Origin: Bacteroidales bacterium UBA932
GTDB taxonomy: Bacteria > Bacteroidota > Bacteroidia > Bacteroidales > UBA932
Assembly: GCA_002293585.1 (NCBI GenBank)
Contig: DBDM01000142.1
Span: 272 to 5,714 of the forward strand
Direction of reading: 5' to 3'
Length of the DNA stretch: 5,443 nt
A program made the position numbers and the translations under genes. Of this stretch, positions 1 through 5,443 are shown in pieces. The notes under the pieces are model-generated. The model made no database searches, was not told where the DNA came from, and saw only the letters and a program-made list of their open reading frames with translations. Numbering within the stretch: the first letter of the stretch is position 1; the number at the start of each line of letters is the position of its first letter.

Positions 1-32
1 ACTGCCAACTGCCAACTGCCAACTGCCAACTG
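1..32. repeat. 7-bp tandem repeat (ACTGCCA, about 4.6 copies)
   Basis: Four perfect ACTGCCA units at 1-7, 8-14, 15-21 and 22-28 are followed by a partial ACTG at 29-32; the array may continue left of the window. It has no stop codon in the frame of the downstream glycosyltransferase, where it reads as repeats of CQLPTAN. Because 7 is not a multiple of 3, gain or loss of one unit would shift any frame that crosses it. Confidence 0.92.
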
Positions 33-626
33 GTTAGTGAGCCCGACACCGGCCTCTACGATGCCATGAATAAAGGTCTCCGCATGGCCACCGGCCGCTA
101 CGTCTGGTTCCTCAATGCCGGCGATACCCTCCACTCCCCCTCCACCATAGAACAACTGTTGCCCGTCATTGCGAGGAGGCCGCAGGCCGACGAAGCAAAC
201 TCATCACTTGACATTCTCTACGGCGAAACCGACATCGTCGACCACGACGGCCGCTTCATCGCCCACCGCCGACTGAAGGCTCCGGCGCAACTGAACTGGA
301 AAAGTTTCCGCATGGGCATGCTGGTGAGCCACCAGGCCTTTATCGTTAAGCGTGAACTGGCGCCGCCCTACGATTTGCAATACCGCTACTCCGCCGATGT
401 GGACTGGTGTATCCGTTGCATGAAAGCCGCTAAGAACATACACAACACACACATGGTTCTGTGCAATTATTTGAATGAAGGCCTGACCACCGCTAACCGT
501 AAAGCCTCATTGAAAGAGCGGTTTTCTATCATGGCACGCTACTACGGATGGTTGCCTACGGTTGTCCGCCACGGCTGGTTTTTTGCACGGTATTCCTATA
601 ATAGTATATTACATAGACAATTATAA
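3..626 (+). CDS. Family 2 glycosyltransferase, C-terminal part (5' end outside the window)
   Basis: Probable cytoplasmic or membrane-associated GT-A fold enzyme that transfers a sugar from a nucleotide-sugar donor during envelope polysaccharide or glycan synthesis; the substrate cannot be read from sequence. The frame is open to the left edge, so the ATG at 66 is internal: family motif SEPDTGLYDAMNKG begins before it (about 36-77). It is followed by ATGRYVWFLNAGD (about 87-125), where the final Asp stands at the metal/donor-binding position of GT2 enzymes. The stretch RYSADVDWCIRC (about 384-419) fits the region holding the catalytic base. The last residues are basic and aromatic, as in related Bacteroidota enzymes. 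About 207 codons are present; roughly 50-70 N-terminal residues are probably missing. Oddities: the frame runs through a 7-bp tandem array at 1-32 and a 39-bp palindromic element at 164-202, the latter making this region longer than I expect for the family. It could be intact, phase-variable, or 5'-truncated. Family call is firm; intactness is unknown. Confidence 0.87.
   Translation, partial: CQLPTANCQLVSEPDTGLYDAMNKGLRMATGRYVWFLNAGDTLHSPSTIEQLLPVIARRPQADEANSSLDILYGETDIVDHDGRFIAHRRLKAPAQLNWKSFRMGMLVSHQAFIVKRELAPPYDLQYRYSADVDWCIRCMKAAKNIHNTHMVLCNYLNEGLTTANRKASLKERFSIMARYYGWLPTVVRHGWFFARYSYNSILHRQL
164..202. repeat. In-frame palindromic repeat element inside the glycosyltransferase gene
   Basis: The 39-bp stretch starts CGTCATTGCGAGGAGG and ends GACGAAGCAAACTC. 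It has an imperfect inverted repeat: outer arms TTGC (169-172) and GCAA (195-198), and an inner GGCC (178-181) and GGCC (185-188) around a GCA loop. From memory, it resembles the dispersed intergenic repeats of the form GTCATTGCGAGG...GACGAAGCAATCTC found in many bacterial genomes. Here it lies in a coding region and is exactly 13 codons long, reading VIARRPQADEANS. Related glycosyltransferases go almost directly from the helix after LNAGD to the D-I-x-Y-G-x-T strand, so these residues look like an insertion. The match to a dispersed repeat family is from recall, not a search. Confidence 0.7.
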
Positions 627-628
627 TA

Positions 629-688
629 TTACAAAAATGTAACTTACAAAAATGTAACTTACAAAGTTGTAACTTACAAAAATGTTTC
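629..688. repeat. Four adjacent 15-bp repeats, each an inverted repeat (candidate operator array)
   Basis: Units lie at 629-643, 644-658, 659-673 and 674-688 with no spacers. Units 1 and 2 are identical, TTACAAAAATGTAAC. Unit 3 is TTACAAAGTTGTAAC and unit 4 is TTACAAAAATGTTTC. Each of the first three has arms TTACA/TGTAA around 4 nt; in unit 3 the arms extend to TTACAA/TTGTAA. A second set of dyads, TGTAA-C-TTACA, is centred on each unit junction (638-648, 653-663, 668-678). Unit 4 has lost its right arm. The array ends at the candidate promoter of the ATPase gene, so binding of a dimeric regulator is plausible, but no binding protein is identified. Confidence 0.9.
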
Positions 689-697
689 ATACTTTTG
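666..697 (+). promoter_or_regulatory. Candidate Bacteroidota-type promoter for the ATPase gene
   Basis: TACTTTTG at 690-697 matches the TAnnTTTG -7 element of Bacteroidota primary sigma factors. A GTTG at 666-669 sits 20 nt upstream, a usual spacing for the TTG-type -33 element. Transcription would then start near 701-706, a few bases before the ATG at 715. The -33 element lies in repeat unit 3, and the two base changes that distinguish this unit from units 1 and 2 are what create the TTG. This is motif matching in AT-rich DNA only. Confidence 0.5.
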
Positions 698-714
698 TGA
701 AAAATAATTCAGCT

Positions 715-1854
715 ATGAAAGATGATGTGCCTTTTATATTCGGACGAGTACCTGCTACAAATAATTTTACCGACAGGGAAAAGGAAACCAAGCATTTGAA
801 GCAGAACTTCAAAGGCTTAATCAATACCATTATCATATCGCCGCGCCGGTGGGGAAAGTCGTCGCTGGTTGACCGTGTGGCAGAAAATTTCTTGTCTGCA
901 AAATCTCCGGTAAAAGTATGCAGGGTTGATTTATTTAATGTACGCACGGAAGAAGATTTCTACCATACGCTGGCGCAGGAAGTGCTTAGAGCCACCGCTT
1001 CGAAATGGGAGGAAATGATGGCCAATGCCAAAACTTTTTTATCGGCCTTGTTGCCGCAAATAGGCTTTTCGCCCGACGGACAAAGCGAAATAACATTCGG
1101 GATAGCCTGGGAGAAATTGAGGAGACAGGCCGACACTATTCTTGACCTGGCGGAAACCATAGCCGCGAAGAAGAAAATCAAAATAGTAGTGTGTATTGAT
1201 GAATTTCAAAGTGTGGGGGAGTTTAAAAACTCACTGGCCGTGCAGCGGAAATTACGGTCGCACTGGCAACGCCATCAGCAGGTGGCTTATTGTCTCTACG
1301 GCAGTAAGCGCCACATGATGCTCGATATATTTACCAACTCGTCGATGCCTTTTTATAAATTCGGCGACTTAATGTTTCTGGAAAAAATTGATACGCCGCA
1401 TTGGGTGTCGTTTATCCAACAACGCTTCAAAGATACCCGGAAGCAAATCAGTGAAAGGGATGCGCGGAATATTGCCGTGCTGGCCGACAATCATCCCTAT
1501 TACGTGCAGCAATTGGCACAACAGGTATGGCTGCGGACAAAACTCCGGTGCGCGCCCGACATAGTAATGGATGCTTATGAAAGCTTAGTCCGGCAATTGA
1601 GTTTGCTATTTACAAACACTACGGAAACATTAACCATTACCCAGGTTAATTTTTTAAAAGCCCTGCTCACCGGCGAAACCCAATTTAGCGCACAGAACAC
1701 CCTGCAACAATACAGGCTGGGCACTTCGGCCAATATTTTACGCATTAAGAAAACACTCGAAAAACGTGAAATTATCGATATTGTAGGCAGTAGTATTAGC
1801 TTCCAGGACCCGATTTATCGCTACTGGTTGCAGAAATATTATTTCGCGCTGTAG
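715..1854 (+). CDS. Orphan P-loop ATPase with C-terminal winged helix (archaeal-type ATPase, STAND/MNS-like)
   Basis: Predicted cytoplasmic ATPase of 379 residues, related to the 'ATPase predominantly from Archaea' family (PF01637-like) that is common and often multi-copy in Bacteroidota; its physiological role is unknown. The N-terminus PFIFGRV...FTDREKE is the usual family opening. Walker A is IISPRRWGKSSLV (residues 40-52, Lys48, Ser49) and Walker B is KIVVCIDEF (156-164, Asp162-Glu163). A sensor-like stretch YGSKRHMM (195-202) and the family motif DNHPYYVQQLAQQVW (258-272) follow. Residues about 305-371 look like a winged helix ending in FQDPIYRYW. I chose ATG 715 over the in-frame ATG 682 because 682 lies inside the fourth 15-bp repeat and upstream of the candidate -7 element, and family members begin near MKDDVPFIFG. 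If 682 is used, the protein is 390 residues. No Shine-Dalgarno is seen, only an A-rich leader. It overlaps the convergent YfhO gene by 16 bp. The family call is firm, the function open. Confidence 0.9.
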   Translation: MKDDVPFIFGRVPATNNFTDREKETKHLKQNFKGLINTIIISPRRWGKSSLVDRVAENFLSAKSPVKVCRVDLFNVRTEEDFYHTLAQEVLRATASKWEEMMANAKTFLSALLPQIGFSPDGQSEITFGIAWEKLRRQADTILDLAETIAAKKKIKIVVCIDEFQSVGEFKNSLAVQRKLRSHWQRHQQVAYCLYGSKRHMMLDIFTNSSMPFYKFGDLMFLEKIDTPHWVSFIQQRFKDTRKQISERDARNIAVLADNHPYYVQQLAQQVWLRTKLRCAPDIVMDAYESLVRQLSLLFTNTTETLTITQVNFLKALLTGETQFSAQNTLQQYRLGTSANILRIKKTLEKREIIDIVGSSISFQDPIYRYWLQKYYFAL

Positions 1855-4286
1855 GTCTTCCTGATTCGCCATGCGAGGGCTGCCATAGCAGCCAACATGA
1901 TACTTATGAAACAGATCATCCCGATGTTGTCAAAAGTGTGAAAGGCCTTGGGCTTGAATGTAAATTCAACAGTATGTTCGCCGGCAGGTATGCGGAGCGC
2001 ACGCAACACATAATTAACCCGTATGGGTGTGGCCGGTTGCCCGTCAATACGCGCTTCCCAGCGGGTCAATCCGTCATCATAATATAGCTCGGAAAATACG
2101 GCCAGTTGCTCTTTGGTACTGGATGATGTATAAGTAATGTCGTTAATGCTATAGTTCGTGAGCGTAATGTTGGCCGAATCATCAGCTTGAAGCACAAAGC
2201 CCTGTAATTGCTGTTCAAAACGTTTGTCCACTACGGCGGTGGTGCGCGGATTGAAGTGGTCTAATGCAGCAATTTCTTCGTCGGCATTGTTCACCACACG
2301 CAGGCTGTCGACAAACCAGGCAGGGCCGAGGGCGTCGGGGTTGCGTTGAACCGTGGGTTGCCCGTCGTTGGCCGGAGTAATAAAATAGCGGGTGTTGAGC
2401 ATATTGAGTACGCCCATATTCATCTTGCTCAAATGCCGGTCGATCAACTCTTGGTAGCGACGCAGCTTGGCCGCATGGTACCCGCCTATGGACTTATGGA
2501 AAAATGAAGTGCTGGCGTCCTGAAAGGGCGATACGGCAAGGTTCAGCACGCGGTAATCGGGGTCGGTGTCCTGTAAAATCAATTTATCGGCGGCGGTCAT
2601 TTCAAAAGCAGTTTTTGCTTCCGCCGGTCGTACGAAATGCTTATTGTTGAGGTAACGTTTATCCACTGCACCCAGGTCGAACAATACCAGCAGGGCCAAA
2701 CAGGTGATCAGCGCTTTTTGATTCAGGGTTTTGCGAGTGTACAGCCACAAACATCCGGCGCCAAGGAGAATGATAATAATACTCCGCCAGGCATCTGCCC
2801 TGAAAGCGCTGATACGGGCGCTTTCCAAAGCGTTGAAGACTGTTACGTACTGGGCGTTCTTGTAGTAAGGGGCAAATTGTTCCGCTTCGGCGGCGCTGGT
2901 AAAGTTAAAAAATACGGAGGGCGCCATGATAAAAATCAACGCTACACCTGCCGTCAAGCCGAGGCTGATATAAAATTCTTTCGATTTTTCTTTGAGCAGT
3001 CCGGGTTGTTGCACCACTTTCCACAGCGCCAGCAGCGCTAATACGGGAATACAGAGTTCCGCCACCACCAGTATGGACGATACGGCGCGGAACTTATTGT
3101 ACATGGGGAAATAGTCGAAAAACAGGTTGCTGAACCACATGAAATTATGTCCCCACGACAGGAGGATAGAAAAAACAGTTCCGGCGAGCAGCACCCACTT
3201 CATAGGACTGTCCACAATAAACAATCCGAAGATGAAGAGAAACAAAATGAAAGCGCCCGCATATACCGGGCCGGAAGTGAAGGGCTGGTCGCCCCAGTAG
3301 CTGCTTTGCGACGCTGCAAATTGTTTGATGTTCGGGTCGGCGGCACAATTGTCAACGGCTTTTTCGTGGTTCATGCCCATGTAGCCCGAAGCGCCGCCTT
3401 TGGTGTCGGGAATAAGCAGGGTAAAGGTTTCTCCGATGCCGTAACTCCATTGCGTGGCATAATCGCGGTCGAGACCGGAAGTGCGGTTGCCGGCGTCGTG
3501 ACTCAATTCCGACTTCCCGCGTATGGTTTGCTCGCTGTATTTGGCCGACAATACCATGTTGGATATATTGCTTCCGAAAGCCAACACACCGGCTAAGAGC
3601 AGCACGGCCGAGGCTTTGCAGAAACGGGACAGCTGTTTATTCTTCAGGTCGTAAATAAATTGAACAATCACATAAACAGCTGTCAGCAGAAGAAAATAAT
3701 AGGTCATTTGAATGTGGTTGCTCACTAACTGTAGCATAAGGAACAGGGCGGTGACAATGCCGCCGAGCACGAATTTTCCTTTGTAGGCCCATATAATACC
3801 CGCCAGCGTGGGAGGAACGAAGCCCAGCACGAATACTTTCCACATGTGCCCCGCCTCAATAATAATCATGAAGTAGGAGGAAAAACCATAGGCTATGCCG
3901 CCGACAATAGCTAACCATGGACTGATGCCCAGCGCTATTAACAGGATGAAGGCGCCAAGCATATACATAAACAACTGCCCTACCGGAGAAGGCAGCCACA
4001 ACCAGCAAGCTCTTTGGACTTTGGCAATCCATTGGGCAGTGTTGTTGGTGGGACTGATTTGATAAGACGGCATGCCCGAAAACATACGGCTGGCCCAAAG
4101 GCTTTGTTCTCCCGTGCTGTTCCGGTGTTCCGCCAAGTCTTGTCCCATGCCGGCGCCGTTACGCATATCGCCCTGGTGCAGCCGTTTTCCTTCCAAAATG
4201 GCCGGCGAAAAATAACCCACGGAGATCACTAAAAATACGGCTATTGCAGTAAGGTGCGGTATATATTGTTTAATTAAATTATTCAT
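1839..4286 (-). CDS. YfhO-family polytopic membrane protein (GT-C-like)
   Basis: Inner-membrane protein of 815 residues. Bacillus subtilis YfhO is linked to glycosylation of lipoteichoic acid; the family has a GT-C-like architecture, so a role in adding sugars to envelope glycans outside the cytoplasm is plausible here but not shown. The N-terminus has a membrane segment (about 11-29), then LEGKRLHQGD with an acidic residue (Asp40) in the first outer loop, followed by MGQDLAEHR and SLWASRMFSGMPSYQIS, a pattern typical of Bacteroidota YfhO. About a dozen further hydrophobic segments lie between 106 and 540. A non-membrane region (about 541-785) ends in a beta-rich part, YYDDGLTRWEARIDG and RALRIPAGEHTVEFTFKP. 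A last membrane segment (about 787-806) and a basic tail close it. The start is well fixed: an in-frame TAA lies three codons upstream of the ATG. The gene begins 17 bp after the peptidase stop, suggesting one transcript. The length is normal and no break is seen. Confidence 0.92.
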   Translation of the reverse strand: MNNLIKQYIPHLTAIAVFLVISVGYFSPAILEGKRLHQGDMRNGAGMGQDLAEHRNSTGEQSLWASRMFSGMPSYQISPTNNTAQWIAKVQRACWLWLPSPVGQLFMYMLGAFILLIALGISPWLAIVGGIAYGFSSYFMIIIEAGHMWKVFVLGFVPPTLAGIIWAYKGKFVLGGIVTALFLMLQLVSNHIQMTYYFLLLTAVYVIVQFIYDLKNKQLSRFCKASAVLLLAGVLAFGSNISNMVLSAKYSEQTIRGKSELSHDAGNRTSGLDRDYATQWSYGIGETFTLLIPDTKGGASGYMGMNHEKAVDNCAADPNIKQFAASQSSYWGDQPFTSGPVYAGAFILFLFIFGLFIVDSPMKWVLLAGTVFSILLSWGHNFMWFSNLFFDYFPMYNKFRAVSSILVVAELCIPVLALLALWKVVQQPGLLKEKSKEFYISLGLTAGVALIFIMAPSVFFNFTSAAEAEQFAPYYKNAQYVTVFNALESARISAFRADAWRSIIIILLGAGCLWLYTRKTLNQKALITCLALLVLFDLGAVDKRYLNNKHFVRPAEAKTAFEMTAADKLILQDTDPDYRVLNLAVSPFQDASTSFFHKSIGGYHAAKLRRYQELIDRHLSKMNMGVLNMLNTRYFITPANDGQPTVQRNPDALGPAWFVDSLRVVNNADEEIAALDHFNPRTTAVVDKRFEQQLQGFVLQADDSANITLTNYSINDITYTSSSTKEQLAVFSELYYDDGLTRWEARIDGQPATPIRVNYVLRALRIPAGEHTVEFTFKPKAFHTFDNIGMICFISIMLAAMAALAWRIRKTYSAK

Positions 4287-4313
4287 TGTTCGTTATTCAT
4301 TATTCATTCATCA
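4279..4313. repeat. 7-bp tandem array across the peptidase stop and YfhO start
   Basis: Units on the plus strand: TTATTCA (4279-4285), TTGTTCG (4286-4292), TTATTCA (4293-4299), TTATTCA (4300-4306), and a degraded TTCATCA (4307-4313). On the coding strand the unit is TGAATAA. The array supplies the peptidase stop codon (TGA, 4304-4306), the whole 17-bp intercistronic gap, and the first codons of YfhO (ATG AAT AAT). It also places an in-frame TAA just upstream of the YfhO ATG. Confidence 0.85.
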
Positions 4314-5443
4314 CTGTGCAGTATTCCCCTGTACGCTTCCGGATCTTGCAACAATTCTACAGCTTTTTCCACTTGCGGGTCGCGGGGGAGAGCAGAGCGC
4401 AGGCGACCGGCCTGATAGTAGTAAATAGTGCAAATTTCTTCTTCGAGCAAGCGTTGTAGCTCGGGCCTGTAGAGATAAAGATCCTGTCTTTTGTCGGGAC
4501 TTAATCTTACCTGCAGGCTGTCCAATTCGGGTTTGATAATGTCATATAGCTTATCCTGCTTGGCGCTTTCGAGGAACCGCTCGAACAATAATTCAGTTTC
4601 TGTTTTATCGTCAAAATCTTTTTCCAGCAGGTAATCCACAAACTCGTCATATTCCTTGTCGCTGAGGCGGAATGTTTCCGGCGATTCAATTTGATGATGT
4701 CCGATAAAGTACCTGAGGGCGAACGGACGCAGCAGGTCGCGCCCCACAATGCTATATGATATTTTGTTATAACTGGGGGACTCGGTCTTCAGGTCGGGGA
4801 CGATCCCGCCGCCGTCGTACACCGTCCGGCCGTTCTTCGTTTTAAAAGCCCTGATCAGTGAGTCGGGGATATTGCCCACACTGCCGTCTTCCCGGCGGTG
4901 ACTGTAATCAACGATCTGTATGCAGCGGCCGCTGGGGATATAATATTTGGCGGTAGTGAGTTTTAATTTGGCATTATAACCCAGGTCGCGGACACTTTGC
5001 ACTAATCCTTTCCCAAAGGTGCGCGTGCCTATGATCACACCACGGTCGAGGTCTTGCAGGGAGCCGGCCACGATCTCGGCAGCGGAGGCCGACAGGTTGT
5101 TCACCAATACGGCAATGGGCACAGTGGGTTCCGTGGGGTTTTCTTTCGTGGTATAATTCATTTCAAACTCTTTCAATCGCCCGCGGGCTTCTACCACATT
5201 AGTGCCTTTAGGCACGAACATCCCTACGATATTCACCGCTTCATCGAGCAGTCCGCCGGTATTGGAACGCAGGTCGATAATGAGTGATTTCATCTTCCCG
5301 GTTTTTTTCAGCGCATGCAATGCGTCGGCAAAATCCTTGCTGCCGTTTTTAGTGAACGACGATAGCATGATGTAGCCTATGCTGTCTTTCATCATGCAGG
5401 AGTACACCACATCGGAAATATGAATACGCACACGGGTAAGTTG
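4304..5443 (-). CDS. S41 C-terminal processing peptidase, 5'-truncated by the window edge
   Basis: Serine endopeptidase of the CtpA/Prc (tail-specific protease) family, expected in the periplasm, where it cleaves proteins from their C-terminus. The frame stays open to the right edge (QLTRVRIHI), so the true start, signal peptide and PDZ domain lie outside. The GTG at 5431 is internal. Counting from that codon, the core holds DSIGYIMLSSF (16-26), IIDLRSNTGGLLDEAV (51-66), NLSASAAEIVAGSLQD (112-127) and GTRTFGKGLVQ (135-145). The nucleophile is Ser116 (5084-5086) and the general base Lys141, 25 residues apart as in Tsp and CtpA; Asp127 also matches the Tsp spacing. GGGIVPDL follows. From about residue 225 there is a charged helical tail of about 150 residues, with LEEEICTIYYYQAGRL and a terminal AVELLQDPEAY, typical of Bacteroidota members. 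Catalytically it looks intact. Precise substrates are unknown. Confidence 0.93.
   Translation of the reverse strand, partial: QLTRVRIHISDVVYSCMMKDSIGYIMLSSFTKNGSKDFADALHALKKTGKMKSLIIDLRSNTGGLLDEAVNIVGMFVPKGTNVVEARGRLKEFEMNYTTKENPTEPTVPIAVLVNNLSASAAEIVAGSLQDLDRGVIIGTRTFGKGLVQSVRDLGYNAKLKLTTAKYYIPSGRCIQIVDYSHRREDGSVGNIPDSLIRAFKTKNGRTVYDGGGIVPDLKTESPSYNKISYSIVGRDLLRPFALRYFIGHHQIESPETFRLSDKEYDEFVDYLLEKDFDDKTETELLFERFLESAKQDKLYDIIKPELDSLQVRLSPDKRQDLYLYRPELQRLLEEEICTIYYYQAGRLRSALPRDPQVEKAVELLQDPEAYRGILHSDE

Noticed and set aside
66..68. ATG at 66 as the start of the glycosyltransferase
   Set aside because: The conserved SEPDTGLYDA motif is encoded just upstream in the same open frame, so this Met is internal.
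590..628. Terminator after the glycosyltransferase
   Set aside because: The region is AT-rich with only weak, irregular symmetry and no stable stem with a U tract.
629..688. CRISPR-like repeats
   Set aside because: The four units are directly adjacent, 15 bp long, with no spacers and no cas genes; this is a tandem dyad array.
682..714. ATG at 682 as the ATPase start
   Set aside because: It lies inside the fourth repeat unit and upstream of the candidate -7 element, and the 11 extra residues do not resemble the family N-terminus. It is not fully excluded.
1855..1900. Terminator between the convergent genes
   Set aside because: The genes overlap, and I see no GC-rich hairpin followed by a T run on either strand near the junction.
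2637..3596. Plus-strand open frames of 134 and 149 codons opposite the YfhO gene
   Set aside because: They lie wholly inside a strongly supported membrane-protein gene and encode low-complexity Gln/Arg/Gly-rich products with no recognisable family; they are antisense shadows.
4507..4749. Minus-strand 80-codon open frame inside the peptidase
   Set aside because: It is an out-of-frame shadow of the peptidase's helical tail with no family features.
5429..5431. GTG at 5431 as the start of the peptidase
   Set aside because: The frame continues to the window edge, and the protein would lack the PDZ domain and signal peptide required by the family.

Overview
The window looks like a chromosomal segment from a member of the Bacteroidota, most likely the Chitinophagaceae/Sphingobacteriia side, although the family-level guess is weak. 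The grounds are: no clear Shine-Dalgarno sites before the starts; a promoter candidate of the Bacteroidota type (TTG, 20-nt spacer, TAnnTTTG); a C-terminal processing peptidase with the long helical tail typical of this phylum; a Bacteroidota-style YfhO membrane protein; and short 7-bp tandem arrays. There are four protein genes in two convergent pairs.

Plus strand. At the left edge is the C-terminal part of a family 2 glycosyltransferase, whose frame is open to the window edge. Its reading frame runs through a 7-bp tandem array (ACTGCCA) at the edge, and about 130 bp further on through a 39-bp palindromic element that adds 13 codons without breaking the frame. It is followed by an 88-bp AT-rich gap holding four adjacent 15-bp units, each a small inverted repeat, and a candidate promoter. 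These lead into an orphan P-loop ATPase with a C-terminal winged-helix region (archaeal-type ATPase, STAND/MNS-like).

Minus strand. An S41 C-terminal processing peptidase enters from the right edge; its 5' end is missing, but its Ser-Lys catalytic residues are present. Seventeen bases after its stop, an 815-residue YfhO-family polytopic membrane protein begins. The two are probably co-transcribed. A 7-bp tandem array (TTATTCA on the plus strand) spans the stop of the first and the start of the second. The YfhO gene and the ATPase gene meet tail to tail and overlap by 16 bp.

The glycosyltransferase and YfhO both suggest envelope polysaccharide or glycan work, and the peptidase suggests periplasmic protein processing. 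The ATPase has no obvious link to either and may be a later arrival that brought its own repeat-bearing promoter region. The coding genes belong to recognisable families. The unusual content is in the repeats: an in-frame palindromic insertion in the glycosyltransferase, two arrays of period 7 at coding positions, and the dyad array before the ATPase. No RNA gene, CRISPR array, insertion sequence or convincing terminator was seen.
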